This document shows, one piece after another, positions 23,102 to 32,750 of a stretch of 64,000 nucleotides of DNA. Position 1 is the stretch's first letter, and every line of letters begins with the position of its first letter. The notes beneath the pieces were generated by a model. That model was not told the origin of the DNA. It did no database searches and saw nothing but the letters and a program-made list of their open reading frames with translations. Source of the DNA: Morchella semilibera (Eukaryota > Ascomycota > Pezizomycetes > Pezizales > Morchellaceae); assembly GCA_009192285.1 (NCBI GenBank), contig CM018603.1, positions 6,321,613-6,385,612 of the forward strand. The letters are read 5' to 3'. The translations under genes were made by a program, and so were the position numbers.

Positions 23102-26024
23102 TTAGTCATATAATTCTTCAACTTCCATATCCCCACCGTCGCCACCGTCATACTCTGCCTCAACTTCTTCATACTCCATTTCATCATCCTCTTCTGCATC
23201 ACTTTCATGATTTGGTAACACCTGAATCCTTCTATTATGGTCCAAGCATATCCTCGCTGTCTCTCCATCTCTAATTGCACCTCTCAATAGTAGTACCGCG
23301 AGTTTGTTCAATATCTCCTTTTCGATAACCCTGTTAAGTGGCCTTGCACCATACGCTGGGCTATAGCCTGCTTCTCCCAGGAAGTCCTTGGCAGCCTCGT
23401 CGACTTGGATCGTGACATTGCGGTTGTTTGATGCTAATCTCTTCTGGATGTCGACCAATCTAAGATCTACAATACGGCGAATCTCCTTCTTAGCGAGCCT
23501 ATTGAAGATGACTACGCTGGAGATACGATTCAGGAACTCTGGAAGGAAGTGGTGGCGGATTGACTCCATCACAAGTTCCTTGGTAGTTGGGTCGATTTTT
23601 CCGTCTATGGAGCTTGATTTCGAGGTGATGTACTGACTTCCCAAGTTACTGGTTAGGATGATGACTGTGTTCTTACCATCCACAACTCTGCCAGTCGAGT
23701 CGGTGATGCGCCCATCATCAAGAAGTTGCAGAAGCACAGTAAGAACCTCTTTGGCAGCTTTCTCTACCTCGTCGAACAGAAGGATTGAGAATGGACGGCG
23801 GCGCAGAGCCTCTGTAAGCTGACCGCCGGCGTCGTGACCTACATACCCTGGCGGGGCACCAATAAGACGAGATACAGAGTGCTTCTCCATGTACTCGGAC
23901 ATGTCGAATCTGATCATTGATTTTGGATCATCGAATAGGAACTCGGCAAGGGTCTTCGTGAGTAGCGTCTTACCCGTCCCGGATGGTCCACAGAACAGGA
24001 AAGAGGCGATTGGTTGGTTGGGGTTGCTGAGCCCTGATCTGCTGAGTCGGATAGCGTTGGCAACTGCTTTGACAGCTTCCTTCTGCCCAATGACTTGCTT
24101 CGTCAAATACTTCTCCATGTTCAGCAACTTCTCCTTCTCTGTTGTTTTCAACCTCGTCACTGGGATACCGGTCATGCGAGCCACGATCTCATTGATTTGT
24201 TCTGGTCCAACAAGATCCGTCATGAGAGGGTTGCTCTCGCCATTGGCTGAGTTGAGCTGTGCGTCAAGATCTGCTTGGGCTTTCTCTACCTCCAACCTCG
24301 AAATATATTTCTTAATTTCAGGGATAGCATAGTATTTAAGATCGGATGCTGTAGAGTAATCGTTAACACGCTCAGCCTGCTCAGCCTTGGCAGTAAGTGT
24401 GTCAAGTTTCTTCTTAGCTTCCTGAAGGTCGTTGCTGCGGCGTTTTTCGGCTTCATACTTCTCACGGAGTGGCTGGAGCTCCTCCATGACGTTTGCGGCT
24501 TCGCGCTTGGCGGCTTCTAGGCGAGCCTTAGAGGCCTCGTCTTTCTCGCGCTCTAAGGCGTGGATCTCGATCAGGAGCTGGCGATGCTTGCGTTCTAGAG
24601 TGTCAACAATCTCCGGCGCACTTTCTCTGGTTACTCGGACTGCAGAGGCGGCCTCATCTATAAGATCAATTGCGCTGTCGGGAAGACGTCGGGCAGTAAG
24701 ATATCGACTGGCAAGGGTGGCAGCAGCAACAATAGCGCCGTCAGAGATAGTGACACCGTGGTGTACTTCATATCGCTCCTTGAGACCACGTAGAATTGAG
24801 ATAGTCTCTGGTACGCTTGGCTCTGGTGTAAGGACTTGTTGGAATCTGCGTTCAAATGCGGCGTCTTTTTCGATATACTTGCGGTATTCGGCGAGAGTGG
24901 TAGCACCGATACAGTGGAGCTGCCCTCGGGCAAGTGCTGGCTTCAAAAGGTTTGCGGCGTCCATACCCCCCTCTCCCGCAGAACCCGCGCCCATGAGTAG
25001 ATGAATCTCGTCGATGAAAAGAACAATCATCTGCTGTGAGTCTTCAATTTCTTTCAAGACAGATTTCATCCTGTCTTCAAATTCACCGCGGTACTTTGTA
25101 CCTGCTACGAGGGCCCCTACATCGAGTGATAATAATTTACAACTATAACCATGGTCAGAATGAGTGTCAATAATCATTAGGAAGGTTTGTGCATGTAACT
25201 TACCTCGCCAAGTTAGCCGGCACATCGGCGTTAACTATTCTCGTTGCTAATCCTTCGACTACACTGGTTTTCCCCACACCCGGCTCTCCGATCAACACTG
25301 GGTTGTTCTTGGTCCTTCTAGATAAAATTCTGACCACTCTGAGGATCTCTTGTTCCCTTCCAATAACTGGGTCGAGTTTTCCATCCCGCGCCTTCTGTGT
25401 CAAGTCAATGCAGAACTTGTTTAAACTCTCGCTCTCAACAGCTTCCTCGTTCTGACTATCCACCCTCCTCGTGCCCCGCAGCCCGTTTACGGCGTTGTCG
25501 AGCAAATCTACCTTGGGGATTCCTGCCTCATTCAGTAGTTTAAGGATTGAACTGTCCTGGCCAAGAGCCATGATCAGATGGTCCTGCGCTACATATGAGT
25601 CGCGTTGAGTCTTTTGGAGCTTCTGCGCATCTCTCAAAACTTTACTAAAAGATGGAGAGAAGCTGATCTGGTCCGGTGGGGGATCTTGCGATGGCATACG
25701 AACAAGCGCCTTTTTGATGCCCCGCTCGAGTGTTTGAAGGTCACCATTTGCTTTCTCAACGACTTGTTTGAATAATGATGGATTTGATGATGGTGGTGCT
25801 GGGCCTGAGGGGGCTGCATTTTCATCTACAGTTGGCCCTGAGAGGAGGGCGAAGGCAAGATGTACTGGCGTAATCTACAGGATATGTGAGAAAATATTCT
25901 ACGGCTGTTTTATTCATAAAGGAATTCTGTCACTTACCTGTGGATGACCGTATTGTGTTGCGCAATCTGCAGCATCTGAAAGGGCCTTTTGGGCCTTATC
26001 GGTTAATTGTACACTTCCAGCCAT
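23102..26024 (-). CDS. HSP104: Hsp104/ClpB AAA+ protein disaggregase
   Basis: Hexameric cytosolic/nuclear disaggregase that threads aggregated protein through its pore with Hsp70 help and gives thermotolerance. Exons on the minus strand: 26024-25938, 25874-25204, 25142-23102, giving 932 residues against 908 in yeast. Domains in order: Clp N-domain repeats (about 1-150); AAA module 1 with Walker A GEPGVGKT (about 225) and Walker B VLFIDEIH; the long coiled-coil middle domain; AAA module 2 with Walker A GPSGTGKT (about 625), Walker B ILLFDEVE and pore-loop motif GYVGHDAGG; and the sensor motif GARPLNRVI. The acidic tail ends EELYD where yeast ends in DDDLD, the site that docks TPR co-chaperones. 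The start gives [15 protein letters not shown], in register with the family. The gene is intact. A TATA box and heat-shock-element-like triplets lie upstream. Confidence 0.95.
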
Positions 26025-26153
26025 GATGTTCTAATTATATTTAAGTTGTATCAAGATAGTATTGAAAAATTTCGCAAATTGTAGGGTCGTAGTGAGCAGC
26101 TAGTATCTCGATGAAACAATGAGGTATGAAGAGGATGGAGGTGAAGAAGGTAG

Positions 26154-26160
26154 ATTTATA
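26154..26160 (-). promoter_or_regulatory. TATA box of HSP104
   Basis: TATAAAT on the minus strand, about 130 bp upstream of the HSP104 start codon. A TATA element suits a strongly inducible stress gene. Confidence 0.5.
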
Positions 26161-26242
26161 GATGTTTGACGGAGGCAAGCTTGGATGTGGGGGGAATCCC
26201 CCCGAGCGGTCCACATTCTACTGGTACGACCGCCAAGGATCT

Positions 26243-26269
26243 CGAAGCTTCCTGTGGATTCTCCAGAAT
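26243..26269 (-). promoter_or_regulatory. Heat-shock-element-like cluster upstream of HSP104
   Basis: The perfect unit GAAgcTTC at 26244-26251 is followed by another TTC (26259-26261) and GAA (26266-26268). The spacing fits a gapped Hsf1 site rather than a perfect one. It lies about 90 bp upstream of the TATA box in the promoter of a gene known to be Hsf1-controlled in other fungi. Function is inferred. Confidence 0.45.
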
Positions 26270-26999
26270 GCTAGTAAATATCCCTGTTTTGGTAGTACAC
26301 TAACCCAATAGAGATATCAGTGATTAGTAATAGAGACTTCGTGATGACATGAACCCAACGTCATCACGCATTATCGTCCGATAAGACTCCCATGAGGCTT
26401 AACAAACGTTTTGGTGAAGATAAAATTGGCGAACCTGTAAAACAATAGGTCCGGCGCGGACCGCATGTATGTTATGCTAGCCGAGCCAAGATATCCCCCA
26501 CCGAACTAAGGGGTATGGCTCACAGAAATACTTATTATGCACAGAGAATTCTATTCGCGCACTGACTTTATCAATTTACCTTGTACTCTCTGTGGTCAAT
26601 CTCCGTGAAGAGGTCTAGTAGTAAGATTTGTTGGCCAATTGGGCTTGTTTAACGAAAGACTTCATCATAGAGAGCTCTAGTACACGCCGAATAGGTACTC
26701 CCTTTGCAACCCCTAAAATCTAGAGCTGAGGTGACCCAAGCTTTATATTCTATCATACAACTAGTACCGATAAGCCAACTTATATCAGCTAAACTTGTGG
26801 CCTCTTTGACCATTGGTTAGCTCCATTGTAACTCATTAGTGCCTCATAAGGAATCACCTAAAAGTATCACTTTGTCTAAGGCCCCATAGGTATACCTCCA
26901 TGTATATATGAATGTAGTTTAACTCATGTATATACAGTACAGCACTTAGGATTTCAAGGAAAGAAGCTAGAGCGGTTCGGATTATAGGAGAGTGTACTT

Positions 27000-27196
27000 A
27001 CTTGCGGTGAAATTAAGTATTGTTTCTCTCGCATGATAGCAACCGACCTCACTATTATGGTTAAAGTGGGATATAATTGTTTTTGAGTGTAGAAAAGACC
27101 GTAGCCTTAGTTTAATACACTTGGATTAAGCTAGTGATTGTGATTCTGTAGGGTCTCAAGTCTGGTGGGGTTGAATGACTTAATTTCACCGCAAGT
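27000..27196. mobile_element. Inverted-repeat element (MITE-like), 197 bp with 19-bp perfect ends
   Basis: The left end 27000-27018 reads ACTTGCGGTGAAATTAAGT and the right end 27178-27196 is its exact complement. The interior (159 bp) has no reading frame of note. I cannot see a convincing target-site duplication next to either end, so the superfamily is unknown. Confidence 0.6.
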
Positions 27197-27556
27197 GCAA
27201 TAAACATCAATTCCAGCACATAAACCAAGATCTGTGAATGAATCCGAACTTGGAATTTATAAACAAACTACTTATCCAATGGTGCATTTGTATTGCATAT
27301 TGTACTAGATTGGTAGAGCCTGAAAGATCCCAGAGGACACAAACAGAATCTCCGGAAGTGCTGTCGAGTGATTATATATGAAGCGAAATACGTAGCAGCT
27401 CACGTGGAGACATAAAACTCTATAATTAAAAGGGGGTTGATCTGTACCTGCATGTGCATGTGTTCACCCTTATCAGGACCGAAATAGAAAGCTTAGTAAG
27501 AACTTTGAAAACCGACCCCTTCACCGAAGCCTAAAAGCTACGTACGGCTCATGTCC

Positions 27557-27590
<34 letters not shown>

Positions 27591-27950
27591 TGAGCCTTAA
27601 AAACCCCCATTTGTACTATTTTTCAGACCTACTATGATACCTAATCGTATACAGTTCTAAGGGCCTGATCGGATGCGCTGTAGCCTTATTACTATAATGA
27701 TGTTAGAGCGTTTTGGCCACCATATTTTCGGACTATCCACGCCCAAAAATGCCAAGAACTAAATATTTAGACCCAGAAGTTGTTGGCCAAATCGCTCAAA
27801 TACTAGAGCCGCAATTCATATTTCTGGCCATCTGATCAGGCCCTAAATCGGCGATCTTTAAAAATAGAAGCCGCAACAAAGTCACACGTGGGGCTGAAAC
27901 TTTGGCCCGCGCTTGGCAAAAGCTTAGGCCAACTGAGCCACTACATGTAG
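27557..27950 (-). mobile_element. tRNA-derived SINE, about 208 bp, interrupted by a MITE
   Basis: On the minus strand the head carries a perfect pol III A box (TGGCTCAGTTGG, near 27940). About 40 bases on is a degenerate B box (AGTTTCAGCCCC against GGTTCGAGCCCC). The element ends in a 28-nt A tail (T run 27557-27584 on the plus strand), as expected of a LINE-mobilised SINE. A Harbinger-like MITE with its target duplication occupies 27658-27846. Subtracting it leaves about 208 bp, a normal SINE length. Flanking target duplications are not clear, and the exact 5' end is uncertain by a few bases. Confidence 0.55.
27661..27843. mobile_element. Harbinger/Tourist-like MITE, 183 bp
   Basis: The ends are inverted: GGGCCTGATCGGATG at 27661-27675, and the complement of 27829-27843 reads GGGCCTGATCAGATG (one mismatch in 15). 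TAA lies directly outside both ends (27658-27660 and 27844-27846). A 3-bp TAA/TWA target duplication with GGGCC-type ends is the PIF/Harbinger signature. There is no coding capacity. It sits inside the SINE, so it inserted later. Confidence 0.75.
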
Positions 27951-28164
27951 GTGACTCTAACTCACCGGCGTTTATTAAATTGTCTTTGCATGCAAGTATT
28001 CCAAATCTCGAATAGGCTGTGCATCACTTGAGACTTTTTGATGGTTTATGGAGGTTCGCAAACTGTCCTCACAGTCAGGACGTCGACCTAGATTAATATT
28101 CGCAAGGCCGGTCCAACTAAAATACTTATCAACGAAGACATACTTAATCGGCATATGTATACAG

Positions 28165-28237
28165 TACTGCGTTGGTGGGGGTAAGTCTGTAGACACGACC
28201 ACTGTCCACAGACTTACGTACCCCGGTATGCGTAGTA
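28165..28237. mobile_element. Small foldback element, copy A (73 bp)
   Basis: Nearly the whole element is two inverted arms. The core GTAAGTCTGTAGACA (28180-28194) pairs with the complement of TGTCCACAGACTTAC. The outer ends TACTGCG and CGTAGTA are also inverted. TA lies at both termini, consistent with a Tc1/mariner-style TA target. The same arms recur at 45185-45263. Confidence 0.6.
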
Positions 28238-28430
28238 AAGCTGTCTGGAATGCTGATCAAGAACTTTGTGCATACATACGTATCATATTTATACGATCCC
28301 CTTCCTTGGGTTTGTAGCTTACGGCACAGCTGGCGAATCTGGGGTGCATCAAGGTTGGACTGTAATATCAAGGGTCATGTTTGGAGGACTTGAGTCGGAC
28401 TACTGTCGTTCACGGGGTAATGATGGATAT

Positions 28431-28531
28431 GGGTATTGACGGATCCCACCAAAGAGAAACAGCCATATTTTCTAGATCTCTTATTGGCCAAATAGCCCCT
28501 GTCTGTCAACACCCAGTGCCCGTCAATACCC
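28431..28531. repeat. Inverted repeat with 12-bp perfect arms
   Basis: GGGTATTGACGG at 28431-28442 and its exact complement at 28520-28531. The right arm is part of a short tandem duplication (TCAACACCCAGTG then TCAATACCCAGTG). This may be a remnant of a small DNA transposon; no target duplication is seen. Confidence 0.4.
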
Positions 28532-29792
28532 AGTGGGTGACAGTACTCAGACCCCGCAATAGATTCCTTATTCTGCACGGCACCGATATCATCGAGGGCT
28601 ACTTCCTTGGTGAAAGGCGGAAGTCGCTTTAGCTAACAACGCTATTCTTGACATTTTTTGCCGAAAAGTGCACTTAAATGCAGCTATAATCGACATTTTG
28701 TAGCCTGGAAAGTGAAGCGATTGGCTCGCTTACTCTATGCAAGCCATGGTTTACTTTGATCAAAGTGTATACGTAGACGGCTAGAGCAAATTATCAGCAT
28801 TGCCAATCGATATTCAAGAATTCAACATGGAGCGGCCGTGCGGGGCAGCAGTACAACACTACAGCATAGATTAGTATTTGGCTTTCTTACTGTGTAGGTA
28901 TTTATCTAATCCCTGGCTTGGATCATAGTCTATTGAAGCAAACGAAGTATAGGATTTATCCGGATACTAGAGCCTCATTCGGGATTTGTGTGATCATGAG
29001 GGGTCGTTGTATTGCAAATAGAGAGGACATAGTCATGCGTGGTTACTGATCAAAATTACATGTACTTATTAGATACAAATAGAATAGCATTATACCCTGT
29101 AGACGTCCTGCCCGAGTGTTATTAAGCTTCTGTGAACTCCACTTTAGGTTATCAATCAATCTCACACTAGACAATCAATCCCAGCCCTATGCATGGTGCA
29201 ACAACACCACCCAAATTAATCGTCAACAATCATCTTAGTCTCTTTCCCCCACTTACCAACGATGAAATAGGTCAGTTCTAAATTTGCATGATCCCTAATT
29301 CAACCGCTTCAGGTGAACACGCCAGCCACTGGAGCCGTTAATAGCCCCCGTTTCGGAAATAGTTCTAGAAGATAAAGGTCAGTAGCTTTATGATACATGA
29401 ACATACCCCTGGTCTACTACAATAATATGTACACAGCCACGATCTTTTGGCGTCTAGCCAATCGACAGCCTTAGCGCATGCTTACCGCGCACTGCTGTCT
29501 GTAAGCACATAGCGCGAGGGAATCAGCCTCCAGCTCTGATCGGTAATTTCGTAGAAGTGATAAATAAGAACCAGTACCGTCACCAAAGTGCAAATCCCTT
29601 TATTACTACATTCCTCACTCACGCTTGTAAAGGTTTGTTTGTCTTACTCTATACTAGTCTATGTGCTAGTTAGAATTTTTTATATATATTTCTATCATCT
29701 ATCCCCATATTTCCTTCGAATTATCCAGACAACTTTCCAAGGACAGTCGAGAAATCTTCACCCACTCATCTACGCTTAATATAACTCCCAAG

Positions 29793-31341
29793 ATGCGTTT
29801 TCCAACGATCCTTCTGACAGCACTTCTTCCGCTCCTAGCCTCTGCTGTTGCCCTACCAAACTCATCGGACTGCACCACGGGACCAATTCCAACCACTACA
29901 ACAACGAAGACAGTCTATAATGATAAACGTACCGTTTCTTCAGATTGCTCAATCCCAACTACCACAATCACCAAAACTGTTTATAACGACAAGCGCAACC
30001 CAACTGACACTGCCTCCGCGCCAGCAGCAACATTCACCGTCAAAGTTGGCGGTCTACAAGGGAATGTGATCGGAGGAACACCAATCCTAAAGTACGACCC
30101 CGAATTTATCGATGGCGCCAAGGTCGGAGATGTCGTGGCCTTTGAGTTTTTGGCAAATAACCACACGGTCACCCAGGCTGATTTTGCGACGCCTTGTGTG
30201 CCAAAGGCTGGGGGTTTTGATAGCGGTTTCATGCCCAATATGGTATGTTGATTACTCTTTAATATATAATCTCCCGAGTTCCCTCATCATCATCATACTA
30301 ATTACTACCCCTGGTTCATCATAGGCAAACAAACTTGGTGCTGTAACAAGCCTTTTCACAGTCAAAGACACCAACCCAGCTTGGTTCTACTGCGCACAGC
30401 CCGGAAACGGCAACCCCCATTGTCAAGCTGGGATGGTATTTGCCATAAACCCACCCAAATCTGGCGATAAAACACTTGATGCCTTCCGCTCTGCCGCTGC
30501 TCTTGTCCCAAAAGCATCATCGACCAGCGTCGGCCCTACTCCAACCTACCCATCTGGTGCTAGAGCAACATATATGGTCAAGGTTGGAGGACGTGGAGAC
30601 GATGGGAAGCCGATCCTCAAATACGACCCTGAAACCGTTAATGCCAAGGCCGGTGATATTGTCAAGTTCAACTTCCTACTCGCTAACCACACCGTTACCC
30701 AGTCTAGCTTCGATACCCCATGTACCGGCATAGATGGCGGCTTCAAGACTGGTATCCAGAGTAACCCTGGAAATGTAGATGGGTTGTTCATTAAAGAGTT
30801 TGTTGTGGTTGATGACAAGCCGGTCTGGTTCTACTGCGGCTTCGGGGCACATTGTCAGGCTGGCATGGTTTTCTCCATCAACCCGGGCAACAAGTTTGAC
30901 GAGTTCAAATCGAAGGCAAAGGCAACCCCACCTAAGGGTGTTGCTACAACAGAACCAGTAACCCACATCGTCATTGTTGGAGGGCTCAGCAACGACGGAA
31001 AGACGCCAATGCTACGGTACACTCCCGATAATGTTGTCGCCAAGCCGGGTGATAAGATTTTCTTTGACTTCAAAGCGGCAAATCATACAGCGACCCAGAG
31101 CTCGTTCGAGCAGCCGTGTCAGGCACTGGATGGAGGTTTCAAGAGTGGTGTTAGAATGAACCCAACTGATATTACCGGACTGTCGACGTTCCAGATCGAT
31201 GTGAAAGATGATAAGCCGATCTGGGTATACTGTGGTGTGGGCACTCATTGTCAGCAGGGGATGGTGTTTGCGGTAAATGCGGGGGATAAACTAGGCGCCT
31301 TCCAGGCTGCTGCGAAGGCGTCGGCGCCAAGGTCTCCATAG
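29793..31341 (+). CDS. Secreted protein with three tandem cupredoxin domains
   Basis: Exons 29793-30242 and 30325-31341 give 488 residues. A signal peptide (MRFPTILLTALLPLLASAVA) precedes a Thr-rich stretch with a duplicated block ending TKTVYNDKR (about residues 39-46 and 61-68). Three homologous blue-copper-type domains follow, each keeping a full type 1 ligand set of His, Cys, His and Met: H124/C173/H182/M187, H272/C321/H327/M331 and H404/C453/H459/M463. The motifs are NHTVTQ and Y-C-G-x-G-x-H-C-Q-x-G-M. Fungal relatives are the extracellular cupredoxin or serine-rich proteins, usually with one or two domains. There is no clear GPI signal. The role is likely extracellular copper binding or electron transfer at the cell surface, but the substrate is unknown. 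Domain 1 has an insertion (AQPGNGNPH) between Cys and His. Confidence 0.9.
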
Positions 31342-32674
31342 AGTGCTTTTGGTTTTCGTTGAGGTTATTTTAGAGTGGAGCTTAGGGGTTACATTATTGG
31401 GGCTTTAAATCTGGTTATCATTTATTTATTCGTAGTTTTTTTTGTAGCTTCTTATTCTTTTGTTCTTGTTTGTTGGCGATTATGGGGGGGGGGGGTTAAG
31501 GTACAATTTACGATCATTTTTGGCATAGATAGAATATAATTTCGTTTAGTTCTTATCAATTAAAACAGTTAACCAAGTCTCTGTTGTTTCTGATTAGTAT
31601 CTTTTCACCATTTGACGTATACACATAGCGTCCACGACAAGTACTCAAACTTCACAAGAGCTCACTCGCCTTCCTGAGAACTAGTCCAGTTTGAGACAGA
31701 GTACTATCCCTAGACTAGTTGATCTTCGGAGACGTAATTTTACTTCTTAACGCCATGTTTCGTCTCGTCCCTTTGTAAAGGCCCGGCAAATCAATATAAT
31801 CTTGTCAGCATGTTCTTTGATTGTCTACCTACTCTAAAAAAAACAAATATTTCTGATCTGAGCCATCCGCTGATGTGATACTTTATATCAAAAGGAGAAC
31901 CCTGTATTAATTTTAGGGGGACTCTTTGGAACCTTTGTTTTAATGATGACCTCATCTCTTGTTCTGGTCCAAGGGGTGGTTGGATCATGACCTATCACTC
32001 GAGACACATATTATCAACATTACTTGATACTGCTCCGAAAAACAACCATACGTCTAAGTTATAAACAGTCTATAGATTACTGGCAAAGTACGACCTATGC
32101 GTGCGTGCCTCCAGAGTGATACTCTACGCAAGAAAAGCCGATCTTGATGGCATGCAATGATAGCATCTATAGCTAAAGTAGCGACTCCAGACGCTACGGA
32201 ATAAAGGGGGGGGGGGGGGCTTAGTAGTTTTTAAAATCTAAACTTAGCTAGCTGGAGCGCTCTAGAATTAAGCCCAGCGTTGGGGCGCCGATATGGATAG
32301 GCTAGTGAATCTTTTATTATAGGATAAAATCGTTACTCGCTTTTTCTAGGCTTCTTGACGTATCATGGTTGTTGGTGTAAAAGAGAATCTGGGCAGCGGA
32401 GAGGTTATTTCTCCACAGCTTTGGTTTTCATACTTATGTTGTTTTCAGTTTAAAGGATTCGATTGGCCATGTTTTAGAGTACTGGCTTTTGGAGATATAT
32501 TGACTATGACAAATATATATATACCGAGTCCGGTAGAATTATTGAAAAATTGTCCCATTAGCCCTTAAAGAAACCTTTTGCTGCAAGCACGGGCCAAGAA
32601 AACTCATGGAGGGAAGATCCCATACACTCTAGAAGATGAGTAGATGTGTCTGAAAAAAATTAATAAAAAAAAGC

Positions 32675-32750
32675 TAGTCCTCCAGGGCAGGAATCAAACC
32701 CACCCCCATGTGCAATCTCTCCTCCACGGCCACCCCATATCCACCCCCCC
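32675..32750 (-). other. Possible pol III unit or tRNA-like remnant
   Basis: On the minus strand a B-box-like GGTTTGATTCC sits in a foldable T-arm (GTGGG / CCTGC). An A-box-like TGGCCGTGGAGG lies about 35 bases upstream, and a T7 run follows as a pol III terminator would. The A-to-B spacing is too short for a normal tRNA and no cloverleaf forms, so it is at best a decayed tRNA or SINE head. Confidence 0.25.

Larger units (their letters stand above)
26270..29792. other. Gene-free spacer rich in small transposon relics
   Basis: About 3.5 kb with no gene I can support. It carries a 197-bp inverted-repeat element (27000-27196), a SINE with a nested MITE (27557-27950), a foldback element (28165-28237), an inverted repeat at 28431-28531 and TACATGTA sites at 27942 and 29057. 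A hairpin with 9-bp perfect arms (CGTGATGAC / GTCATCACG) lies at 26340-26368. Confidence 0.6.

Noticed and set aside
27900-27950. True tRNA gene on the minus strand
   Set aside because: The A box is perfect, but no cloverleaf forms, the B box is degenerate, and the unit ends in an A tail 200 bp on (without the nested MITE), which fits a SINE.
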